In this document: positions 7,430 to 14,339 of the stretch, one piece after another
Layout of the letters: every line of letters begins with the position of its first letter
Position numbering within the stretch: position 1 is the stretch's first letter
Source of the DNA: Candidatus Acidifodinimicrobium mancum
Lineage (GTDB): Archaea > Nanobdellota > Nanobdellia > Parvarchaeales > Parvarchaeaceae
Reading direction: 5' to 3'
Length of the DNA stretch: 16,544 nucleotides
Assembly: GCA_015121965.1 (NCBI GenBank)
Contig: JADFAP010000033.1
Span: 1 to 16,544, forward strand
Position numbers and translations under genes: made by a program
The notes under the pieces: model-generated
Database searches by the model: none
What the model was told of the DNA's origin: nothing
Seen by the model: the letters and a program-made list of their open reading frames with translations, nothing else

Positions 7430-8313
7430 TCTTGTTTCTTCCATACTTTTATCCCACTTAATTTATATCTTATATAATGTCGCTTATAACTCTCTTTACC
7501 AATGTAGATCTTATTAGTCTTTTTAATAGCGCGGATGTTTTGCAAATCTCCATCTAGTTCATATATCCATAGTTCGGAATTTTTCATAGCTTTTCCGGCA
7601 TCACTGCCGGCTTTATCGGCATAGATCTTACTGTTAATCGCCCCCACCCCAAGCCTTCCACTAGTTTCCTTTACATGTAGTTCAGAATTTTTAATATCAT
7701 AACCCGCATTACTGTCTGCTTTATCGGCATATATCTTACTGTTATATGCGCCTTCTCCAAGAAGATAGGTGGCTTTCTTTACATGCAATTCAGAATTTTC
7801 TATATATTTACCAGCCATTCCTCCAACTTCCTCAGCATATATCTTACTATTCCGTGCGCCAAGTCCAAAATAAATGCCAGCTATATTTGCATAGGCTTCG
7901 GTATCTTTCAGTCCATAGAATAAATAGTCTAGGGGTATTAGTGTGGTTATTCGAACTTTCTCTCCTTTCTTTACAACTTTGTTAATAGCTGCTGATATGA
8001 AAAGTCCTAGTTCTTCTCTGTAATTTTTTGTATAGTGTAAGGGATGATTTGCGAATCTATCAATATCATCTAGAGTATAATCTATATTTAGATTTTCATA
8101 AATATAGTTATAGTAAATGTCGTATCTATCTTTTTCGTCTTCTCCTCTTCTAAGTTTAGGTGTAGATTTGTCGTTTATTATCCTTGAAAACTCAGATAAC
8201 ATAGTTTCTAACCCCGCTCTATTTTGAGAATTCTCAATATAAGTATCCAAAGCTTCATTTCTCTTATTAGTTGGTTTTATACCTATCTTCTTTATAAGGT
8301 CATTTAAATTCAT
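7426..8313 (-). CDS. Repeat-protein paralogue P4 (most divergent copy)
   Basis: This encodes 295 residues from the ATG at 8313, chosen because the family begins M(D/N)LNDLIK and a GGAG site lies 9 bases upstream; an in-frame TTG at 8328 is less likely. The gene overlaps the end of the VWA gene by 14 bases, so translation is probably coupled. The N-terminal domain is recognisable (MNLNDLIKKIGIKPTNKRNE), but its middle (LDDIDRFANHPLHYTKNYRE) departs from the other copies. The hypervariable patch at 53-67 is charged (KLRRGEDEKDRYDIY). Six full repeats lie at 136-243 with Ser instead of Cys in the basic units (NSELHVKKA). The cap ends GIKVWKKQD. It is the first paralogue after the VWA gene and may be an older or specialised copy. 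Confidence 0.9.
   Translation of the reverse strand: MNLNDLIKKIGIKPTNKRNEALDTYIENSQNRAGLETMLSEFSRIINDKSTPKLRRGEDEKDRYDIYYNYIYENLNIDYTLDDIDRFANHPLHYTKNYREELGLFISAAINKVVKKGEKVRITTLIPLDYLFYGLKDTEAYANIAGIYFGLGARNSKIYAEEVGGMAGKYIENSELHVKKATYLLGEGAYNSKIYADKADSNAGYDIKNSELHVKETSGRLGVGAINSKIYADKAGSDAGKAMKNSELWIYELDGDLQNIRAIKKTNKIYIGKESYKRHYIRYKLSGIKVWKKQD
7585..7908 (-). repeat. Six 18-residue repeats in P4
   Basis: Residues 136-243 are six gap-free units plus a degenerate seventh (KNSELWIYELDG). Acidic and basic types alternate, but the Cys of the basic type is replaced by Ser throughout. Confidence 0.9.
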
Positions 8314-9901
8314 AGCGAGTGTCTCCAAGTACTAAATTAGGTATGTCTCTCTCATCTTTTACAATGTGAAATCTTATATGCTTGTACCTGTCCCTGAAAT
8401 TATCATAGTTATAGTTGCTTGGATCATCTTTTCTAATATAAATGAATGAATTTCTATTGTTTTTCCCGTTTTCATCCACCATATCAAGAAAATTGGTTAG
8501 ATGGTTATAGTCCACCAGGCCGTCTGTTATCACGATCAAATCTTTATTTCCTTCGTACATCAACTTCTGTACTTCCCTATAGGGGAAATTTGTACTCTGT
8601 TGCTGATCTTCTAAGATAGCTTCCAAAACACCGTCTTGAGTTTCATATTTTGTGGCCTTCGTTATCGTGCTGAAATTCACTACATCCACCTTAGAACCGT
8701 TGTTCATATACTGTATAGCCGCCGAAACAGCCGCAATTGCTGCGTATGAGTTGCCACTTGAAATCCTATCCATGCTTCCAGAAGAATCTATGACAATGAT
8801 ACAGTCCGGTATCTTCATTTTTTGGCCGTAGGTATAATATTTATCATTTATCCATTTCTTTGTTACTCCCGGAATTATTCTGCCTCCAGATCTTAATGGA
8901 TTCATATTTCTGGCACCGTCGGAAGGGTTCCATTCGGAGAGGCTTACTTTTTGTGTTTCCTCGTTTGTTAATGGAACCTCTAGAACTTGTATCGGATACT
9001 GCAGGGCTTTACTTCTATAGTATTCTATGATGGCAGGATCTGCCTTTTTGCCATCCGTGTATTCTTTATCGTGTGAATAATCATCCCCTTTTTTGTCGTT
9101 TAAAATCCCATATACATACTTATAGTCTTCAGGATCTAGTATGTCCGCAAGTTCTCTCAGTGCCTTTTTCTTTTCCTCTTCGCTGGCCTTATCTATCGAC
9201 GTCCGGTCTCTATCAAACATACAAGCCCTATGTTCGCCCTTAACTAAGTCCTCAATCACGCGTCTAAACGCCGAAAGATTTGAGATTATAGCCGCTTTAT
9301 CCTTGGGGTTGAAATCTAGGGATCCAAGCGCAATAAACTTCTCCTTTAAAGAATCATCTAGCTCCTTTAAATCAGCGCCAAAGTCAATGTTTTTCGCAAA
9401 AGAGTGATAGTACGCCCTTAGCAGTTTTCCTATTTTGCTGCCTTCGTCGTCCATGTTCTTGTACACCAAACCCAAGTTATTGGACACGTCATTTCCATGC
9501 ATTATAATATTCAAGTTTACCGCAATATCATTGAAGTAATTTATTATTGCGTCTCTCTTCTTAATACCCCCCTCATTTTTAGGGTCTGCCATATCTTTTA
9601 ATGCTGCTATCTCTAGTAATTCGACAGTTAAGCTGTGGGGCATGACGAAGTAGTGACCTATCTCATGCTCTATTATTCCATCCAAACTATTTCTGTAGTT
9701 TACACCATTCTCCTTAAGTTCATTTATGAAGCTTGAGCTTATCTTAATATCCTTTGAAAAAAGATCTATATACGCCGTTTCACCTGTTGCTGCTCCTTGC
9801 CAGGAATTATTAAGAGTCGGCTTCCTCAATGGAATAAGACGTTTACTTGTCTTCTCCTTCCAGACTTCGTCTAACGCAGTTTCTAAGTTGTTTTCTCCCA
9901 T
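8300..9901 (-). CDS. Metallopeptidase-like (HEIGH) plus VWA domain protein
   Basis: This is a 533-residue protein. The N-terminal part carries HEIGH at residues 79-83, the HExxH zinc motif, with a later FNDIAVNL (124-131) that matches the N/D segment after HExxH in VWA-linked metallopeptidase-like domains of the DUF2201 type. The C-terminal part (about 365-525) is a VWA domain: a MIDAS core DSSGS at 372-376 after CIIVI, Thr437 in QSTNF and Asp460 in IVITDG, so metal-dependent ligand binding should be intact. A charged, mostly helical region (160-350) joins them. VWA proteins of this kind act as the adaptor for a MoxR ATPase, and one is encoded at the head of this operon. The ATG at 9901 lies inside the conserved last codons of P5 (19-base overlap). 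The gene overlaps P4 by 14 bases. The protease activity is predicted, not shown. Confidence 0.88.
   Translation of the reverse strand: MGENNLETALDEVWKEKTSKRLIPLRKPTLNNSWQGAATGETAYIDLFSKDIKISSSFINELKENGVNYRNSLDGIIEHEIGHYFVMPHSLTVELLEIAALKDMADPKNEGGIKKRDAIINYFNDIAVNLNIIMHGNDVSNNLGLVYKNMDDEGSKIGKLLRAYYHSFAKNIDFGADLKELDDSLKEKFIALGSLDFNPKDKAAIISNLSAFRRVIEDLVKGEHRACMFDRDRTSIDKASEEEKKKALRELADILDPEDYKYVYGILNDKKGDDYSHDKEYTDGKKADPAIIEYYRSKALQYPIQVLEVPLTNEETQKVSLSEWNPSDGARNMNPLRSGGRIIPGVTKKWINDKYYTYGQKMKIPDCIIVIDSSGSMDRISSGNSYAAIAAVSAAIQYMNNGSKVDVVNFSTITKATKYETQDGVLEAILEDQQQSTNFPYREVQKLMYEGNKDLIVITDGLVDYNHLTNFLDMVDENGKNNRNSFIYIRKDDPSNYNYDNFRDRYKHIRFHIVKDERDIPNLVLGDTRYEFK
8323..8326 (-). promoter_or_regulatory. 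Ribosome site deciding the start of P4
   Basis: GGAG within the last codons of the VWA gene, 9 bases before the ATG at 8313. Confidence 0.45.
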
Positions 9902-10827
9902 AGTTTAACCTTATTAATGTATTTAGGATAGTCTTGTATGAGCTTCTTATAGCTTTCCTCACCCAAATAAATCTCATTGTTTCCTTCAAAGCAACTATCA
10001 GCAAGGTTTCCATTTAATTTATAAATAAATAGCTCAGAGTTTTTCATATTAGACCCCGCGTTAATCCCTGCTTCATCGGCGTATACCTTGCTGTTCTTTG
10101 CATCAGCTCCAAGCCGGTTACCAGCTTTCTTTACATGTAATTCACAGCTTTGAATATTGTAGCCAGCATAATCTTCAACTTCATAAGCGTATATCGTACT
10201 GTTAATTGCACCAGATCCAAGCCAGTCGCCCGCTTTCTTTACATGTAATTCACAGTTTTGCATATTATATCCAGCATCATCTCCAGCTTTATCAGCGTAT
10301 ATCTTACTGTTATCTGCGAACAGTCCAAGCCCCGCACCAGCTATATTTACATAGGCTTCGGGATTTTCCAACTTATAGAATAGATAATGTATAGGTATCG
10401 ATGTGATTATTTGTATTTTTTCCCCTCCCTTTATATTCTTATTTATCAAAGCGGATAAGAATAGACCGAATTTTGAATTATTGCTAGGATCATCTTTCAA
10501 AGCGGATAAGAATAGACCGAATTTTGAATTATTGCTAGGATCATCTTTTATATATGGCTGCACATTGCTAGTTAATTGATTTACATCGAATATGTTAAAA
10601 TCAAAATTATTTATGTTATTATATATGTAATTGTAGTAGTTCTCAACCCACCCCGACCGCTTTAAATCAGGAGCAGATTTATCGCTTGTAATCCTTAAAA
10701 ACTCTGATAATAACATTTCTAATTTCTCTCTCTTTTTGTCAGAATTCTCAATATAAGTATTCAAAGCTTCGTTTCTTTTAGTACTAGATTTTATACCTAT
10801 CCTCTTTATAAGGTCACTTAGATCCAT
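9883..10827 (-). CDS. Repeat-protein paralogue P5 (internal 51-bp duplication)
   Basis: This is a 314-residue protein. The ATG at 10827 has an AGGAGA site 5 bases upstream and overlaps the end of P6 by 14 bases. The N-terminus is MDLSDLIKRIGIKSSTKRNE, and the hypervariable patch at 54-63 is DLKRSGWVEN. Residues 94-127 contain a perfect tandem duplication of KDDPSNNSKFGLFLSAL, absent from all other copies. Six full repeats occupy 154-261; unit 4 is atypical (INSTIYAYEVEDYAG). The cap ends KVKLWEKTT, and its last codons contain the ATG of the VWA gene, tying translation of the two. It appears soluble; the function is unknown. Confidence 0.9.
   Translation of the reverse strand: MDLSDLIKRIGIKSSTKRNEALNTYIENSDKKREKLEMLLSEFLRITSDKSAPDLKRSGWVENYYNYIYNNINNFDFNIFDVNQLTSNVQPYIKDDPSNNSKFGLFLSALKDDPSNNSKFGLFLSALINKNIKGGEKIQIITSIPIHYLFYKLENPEAYVNIAGAGLGLFADNSKIYADKAGDDAGYNMQNCELHVKKAGDWLGSGAINSTIYAYEVEDYAGYNIQSCELHVKKAGNRLGADAKNSKVYADEAGINAGSNMKNSELFIYKLNGNLADSCFEGNNEIYLGEESYKKLIQDYPKYINKVKLWEKTT
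10045..10368 (-). repeat. Six 18-residue repeats in P5
   Basis: Residues 154-261 are six gap-free units plus a degenerate seventh (KNSELFIYKLNG) in the cap. Confidence 0.9.
10447..10548. repeat. Perfect tandem duplication, 2 x 51 bp, in P5
   Basis: Positions 10447-10497 and 10498-10548 are identical. The duplication keeps the frame (17 residues) and has no differences between copies, so it is very recent. It falls in the conserved segment before the 18-residue repeats. Confidence 0.97.
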
Positions 10828-11812
10828 AATAGTCTCCTGAAAAAACGTCTACGTTTTGCTTTTGCTTCTCCCATAGTTTAACCTTATTAATGTATTTAGG
10901 ATAGTTTTGTATGAACTTCTTATAGCTTTCCTTGCCTAGATAAACCTCATTGTTTCCTTCAAAGCAACTATCAGCAAGGTTTCCATTTAATTTATAAATA
11001 AATAATTCGGAGTTTTTCATATTATACCCAGCTTCGTATCCAGCTTTATCAGCGTATATCTTACTGTTCTTTGCTCCCTGTCCAAGCCAGTGCCCTGCTT
11101 CCTTAACATATATCTCACTGTTCTTTGCTTCATATCCAAGCCAGTTCTCTGCTTTCTTTACATGTAATTCACAGCTATCTATGCCATCTCCCGCATAATC
11201 TCCAGCTTCCTCAGCGTATATCTTGCTGTTCTTTGCATAATATCCAAGTCGGCTACGAGATTTCTTTACATGCAAATTACAGCTCTCCATGTCCTTCCCA
11301 GCATCATCTCTAACTTCATCGGCTTGTATTTTACTCCTTTCTGCAAAATATCCAAGATAATCACCGGCTATATTGACATGAGCTTCAGTGTCTTTCATTT
11401 TATAGAACAGACAATGTATAGGTATTGATGTGATTATTTGTACTTTCTCATTTTTCTTTATCTTCTTGTTTATCAAAGTGGATGAGAATAGACCGAATTT
11501 TGAATTCTCTGTGTAATCACTCCTTATAATCTTATATAACTGCGCATTGTTAGTCAATGAAATTACATCAGGCAGATCAAAATCAAAATTATTTATATTT
11601 TTATCTAAGTAATTATAGTAGCCTTCCAAATTTTCACGCGTCAATAGCCCCCAAAAAATGGAGGTAGATTTATCGCCCATAATCCTTAAAAACTCTGATA
11701 ATAGCGTTTCTAACTTCGCCCTATTCTGAGAATTCTCAATATAAGTATCAAAAGCTTCGTTTTTTTCTTTTGGCTTTATACTTATCCTGTTTATAAGGTC
11801 ACTTAGATTCAC
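10814..11812 (-). CDS. Repeat-protein paralogue P6 (7 repeats, extended C-terminus)
   Basis: This is a 332-residue protein. The GTG start at 11812 has GGAGG 5 bases upstream and fits the family N-terminus (MNLSDLINRISIKPKEK). The hypervariable patch at 52-64 is IFWGLLTRENLEG. Seven full repeats occupy 140-265, the only odd count in the set: unit 6 (KNSEIYVKEAGHWLGQGA) begins as an acidic type and ends as a basic type, so the strict alternation breaks here. Unit 2 (ERSKIQADEVRDDAG) is shared with P2. The usual stop after WEKQ is lost, so the protein continues 14 residues (KQNVDVFSGDYYGS, then K) through what is spacer in other copies and into the start of P5. Confidence 0.9.
   Translation of the reverse strand: MNLSDLINRISIKPKEKNEAFDTYIENSQNRAKLETLLSEFLRIMGDKSTSIFWGLLTRENLEGYYNYLDKNINNFDFDLPDVISLTNNAQLYKIIRSDYTENSKFGLFSSTLINKKIKKNEKVQIITSIPIHCLFYKMKDTEAHVNIAGDYLGYFAERSKIQADEVRDDAGKDMESCNLHVKKSRSRLGYYAKNSKIYAEEAGDYAGDGIDSCELHVKKAENWLGYEAKNSEIYVKEAGHWLGQGAKNSKIYADKAGYEAGYNMKNSELFIYKLNGNLADSCFEGNNEVYLGKESYKKFIQNYPKYINKVKLWEKQKQNVDVFSGDYYGSK
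11018..11395 (-). repeat. Seven 18-residue repeats in P6, one hybrid
   Basis: Residues 140-265 are seven gap-free units. The sixth (11072-11125) is an acidic/basic hybrid, the signature of an unequal crossover between the two unit types. Confidence 0.9.
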
Positions 11813-11817
11813 ACGAA

Positions 11818-11822
11818 CCTCC
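11818..11822 (-). promoter_or_regulatory. Strong ribosome site deciding the GTG start of P6
   Basis: GGAGG 5 bases before the GTG at 11812, in the 28-base spacer after P7. It is the same start module as P1. Confidence 0.65.
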
Positions 11823-11840
11823 TAAACAAACGTCTGCGAT

Positions 11841-12854
11841 TTACTTTTGCTTCTCCCATAGTTTAACCTTATTGATGTATTTAGGATAGTTTTGTATAAA
11901 CTTATTATAGCTTTCCTTGCCTAGATAAACCTCATTGTTTCTTCTAAAGCAACTATCAGCAAGATATCCATCTAATTTATAAATAAATAACTCAGAATTT
12001 TTCATATTATACCCCGCGTTGATCCCTGCTTCCTCAGCGTATATCTTGCTGTTATTTGCACCAGATCCAAGAAAATTACCAGCTTTCTTTACATGTAATT
12101 CACAGTCCCGCATATAGCTGCCAGCATAATCTCCAGCTTCCTCAGCATATATCCTGCTGTTCTTTGATTTATATCCAATATAATCACCAGCTTTCTTTAC
12201 GTGTAATTCACAGCTATCTATGCTATCCCCTACAAAATCTCCAGCTTCCTCAGCGTATATCTTACTGTTCTTTGATCCATCCACGAGCACGTCTCCCGCT
12301 TTCTTTACATGTAATTCACAGTTTTGCATATTATATCCAGCATTTCCTCCAACTTCATCAGCGTATATCTTACTGTTCTTTGATTTATATCCAAGATACT
12401 CACCTGCTATATTTACGTAAGCTTCAGCGTCTTTCAGTTTATAGAACAGGAAATGTAGAGGTATCAATGTGATTATTTGCACTTTTTCTCCTCCTTTTAT
12501 ATTCTTATTTATCAAAGTGGATGAGAATAGACCGAATTTTGAGTTCGTATTTTCATCGCTTCCTATAATCTTATATAACTGCGCATTACCAGTTAATTGA
12601 GTTACACCAGCTAGATCAAAATCAAAATTGTTTATATTTTTATCTAAGTAATTATAGTAGCTTCCAATTTCTTTATGAGATGCCAGCTGTGTAAAAGTAT
12701 GAGCAGATTTATCACTTGTAATCCTTAAAAACTCTGATAATAAGATTTCTAACCTCGCCTTATTTTGCGAATCCTTAATATATATATCCAAAGCTTCATT
12801 TATCTTAGTACTAGATTTTATACCTATTTTTTTAATTAGGTCTTCTAAGTCCAT
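11841..12854 (-). CDS. Repeat-protein paralogue P7 (first copy, 8 repeats)
   Basis: This is a 337-residue protein. The ATG at 12854 lies 6 bases after the stop of the AAA+ gene, with GAGGG overlapping that stop as a likely ribosome site. The N-terminus is MDLEDLIKKIGIKSSTKINE, and the hypervariable patch at 53-66 is TFTQLASHKEIGSY without its last Tyr. Eight full repeats occupy 141-284, and the cap ends KVKLWEKQK. Basic units include one where LG is replaced by LV (KKAGDVLVDGS). It is the paralogue translated next to the ATPase, so its product may be made in closest ratio to it. It appears soluble; the function is unknown. Confidence 0.9.
   Translation of the reverse strand: MDLEDLIKKIGIKSSTKINEALDIYIKDSQNKARLEILLSEFLRITSDKSAHTFTQLASHKEIGSYYNYLDKNINNFDFDLAGVTQLTGNAQLYKIIGSDENTNSKFGLFSSTLINKNIKGGEKVQIITLIPLHFLFYKLKDAEAYVNIAGEYLGYKSKNSKIYADEVGGNAGYNMQNCELHVKKAGDVLVDGSKNSKIYAEEAGDFVGDSIDSCELHVKKAGDYIGYKSKNSRIYAEEAGDYAGSYMRDCELHVKKAGNFLGSGANNSKIYAEEAGINAGYNMKNSELFIYKLDGYLADSCFRRNNEVYLGKESYNKFIQNYPKYINKVKLWEKQK
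12003..12434 (-). repeat. Eight 18-residue repeats in P7
   Basis: Residues 141-284 are eight gap-free units in strict acidic/basic alternation, plus a degenerate ninth (KNSELFIYKLDG) in the cap. Confidence 0.9.
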
Positions 12855-12860
12855 AGACCC

Positions 12861-14315
12861 TCAATTTCTCTGTGTGTATAACTTTAGGTATTGCTTTAAT
12901 TGTAGCACAAATGGATGATCAGAAATGGGGAGCGAATCAAGCCTTTTAATAACATCGTCTATATCTTTTTCTTTTAAGTCGGCTCTAATATTAGACGTGA
13001 AAAGATCGTATGCACTTCTAAATACGTCGGGATTCACGTCATATCTTTCCGATATACCACCACTTATTAATTTTGCAGCTTCTAAATTAGACATCCTGCG
13101 TCGGTCGACCCTTAATGAATTCGCAAAATTAACCCTGTGGGCGAGCACATACGGCAATACTACAGACATGTGCACAGGTTCCACTTCCTCTTTTCCTTCA
13201 AACCACGCATATGCCTTTGAATAATTTAACAGCGACTGCGTAAACCTATTTGAAACATCATTATAAATTTTATTGAAAGCGTATTCTGTCTTTGCATAAT
13301 GCTCATTTTGATCTATGTTTCTATCACCCGGGATCCTTTCAGTTCCGTCTGGTTTAGCAAGTTCGGAATGAATCACCACCAAATACGCGTTTGCATCTTC
13401 AGAAAATGGAATATCATTTATGTAGCTCCTTGTTTTGTTTAATTCATCGCGGCTTATTACAATATCATCCAGTTTTATACCTAGCTTGTCAAATTTGTCC
13501 TTTAAATTTTCATCCAGTTTTATACCCCGCTCTTTGTCAAATTTGTCCTTTAAATTTTCATTAAATCTCTCTGGTATGCCCTCTAATTTTTTTAGCTTGT
13601 TTTCGTAAGGCGAATTTTCGGAGAGAATGACCTTAATTTCATCAGAGATCTCTTTATCCTCTAGAATTGATGAATCTTGCTTGTTGTCCACAAGCAGCGT
13701 TCTCTCCAATGGCCCGAGTTGGTGCATCTCTGTGCTAACATCAAATCTATCTCTTAACGGCGGTATCAGTTCCGTATTGCCTGAATCTTCATAATTCGCC
13801 GTGGCATAAAGCGTGCTTTTTGAGGTGATTAAGGTGTTGTTGAGATACTTTGACACACCTCTGTCAGCTAGATTTAGGAGCATGTCCTGCTGCTTTCCGC
13901 TAAGCCTGTTAATCTCATCTACTATTTTAACGTATGGAAACTGAGCAAATGAACTCCAATTCATATTCTTCAGGTTTGGAAGGCTGAGTGATCCAAAAAT
14001 ATCCTCCGCGGTTATCTCTGGGTGGCCGTGAAGCTCAGCGCTGGATATGATTGCATCCAGCGGAAAACCATAAAGCAAAGAAGAAACTAACTCCGCAGTT
14101 GTCGTTTTTCCATTTCCAGGATTGCCAAATATTAACTGTTTGCCGCCAACTATCCCGGTAAGAATGGGAATTAATACGCCAGAAACGTATTCGCTTCCAT
14201 TTATGTCCTTGTCATTTACGTTTGTAAATATAAAATGGCTGGTAATTAAATTGTAGATTCCCTTCGCTTTATCCGCAGTTTTCTTAGCTACATCACCGTA
14301 ATCTTTGTTCTCCAT
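12861..14315 (-). CDS. MoxR-type AAA+ ATPase, first gene of the operon
   Basis: This is a 484-residue protein. Walker A is GNPGNGKT at 64-71, Walker B is VKIVDE at 129-134 followed by INRLSGKQQDMLLNLADRG, sensor 1 is ATAN at 171-174, and LRDRFD at 187-192 holds the likely arginine finger. The order, and the IPPLRDRFDV segment, are typical of MoxR ATPases, which form hexamers that remodel clients through a VWA-domain partner; such a partner is encoded five kilobases downstream in the same operon. Between core and C-terminal region, residues 254-284 are an imperfect tandem duplication (NLKDKFDK twice). The C-terminal half (about 320-484) holds helices including EPVHMSVVLPYVLAHRVNF, which resembles the lid region. 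The ATG at 14315 is preceded by a TATA-like box at leaderless spacing. Confidence 0.92.
   Translation of the reverse strand: MENKDYGDVAKKTADKAKGIYNLITSHFIFTNVNDKDINGSEYVSGVLIPILTGIVGGKQLIFGNPGNGKTTTAELVSSLLYGFPLDAIISSAELHGHPEITAEDIFGSLSLPNLKNMNWSSFAQFPYVKIVDEINRLSGKQQDMLLNLADRGVSKYLNNTLITSKSTLYATANYEDSGNTELIPPLRDRFDVSTEMHQLGPLERTLLVDNKQDSSILEDKEISDEIKVILSENSPYENKLKKLEGIPERFNENLKDKFDKERGIKLDENLKDKFDKLGIKLDDIVISRDELNKTRSYINDIPFSEDANAYLVVIHSELAKPDGTERIPGDRNIDQNEHYAKTEYAFNKIYNDVSNRFTQSLLNYSKAYAWFEGKEEVEPVHMSVVLPYVLAHRVNFANSLRVDRRRMSNLEAAKLISGGISERYDVNPDVFRSAYDLFTSNIRADLKEKDIDDVIKRLDSLPISDHPFVLQLKQYLKLYTQRN
13464..13556 (-). repeat. Imperfect tandem duplication inside the AAA+ gene
   Basis: Residues 254-269 (NLKDKFDKERGIKLDE) and 270-284 (NLKDKFDKLGIKLDD) are near copies of 48 and 45 bp, in frame, in a charged segment after the nucleotide-binding core. 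Confidence 0.9.
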
Positions 14316-14339
14316 GGAGTAATATATGAATATAGCTAA

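Larger units (their letters stand above)
4377..12854 (-). repeat. Array of seven paralogous genes (P7-P1) interrupted by the VWA gene
   Basis: Seven genes of one family lie head to tail. P1, P2 and P3 begin 933 and 936 bases apart, and the spacers between copies are also related (TTTAGGAG shortly before the start codon). The array therefore arose by tandem duplication of a unit of gene plus spacer of about 0.93 kb. Nucleotide identity between copies is visibly high in the repeat portions and the C-terminal cap; P4 is the most divergent copy. The VWA gene sits between P5 and P4. Confidence 0.9.

Noticed and set aside
4533..12434. Pentapeptide-repeat or hexapeptide (LbetaH) family
   Set aside because: There is no A(D/N)LXX five-residue period, and the hexapeptide rule of an aliphatic every six residues is not clearly met; the period is 18 with a two-type alternation.
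12056..12472. Long plus-strand ORF (138 codons) antisense to the P7 repeats, with similar ones opposite the other paralogues
   Set aside because: They recur at the same place opposite every repeat array, lie in the antisense of well-supported genes, have no promoter or ribosome site, and their apparent repeats simply mirror the sense repeats.
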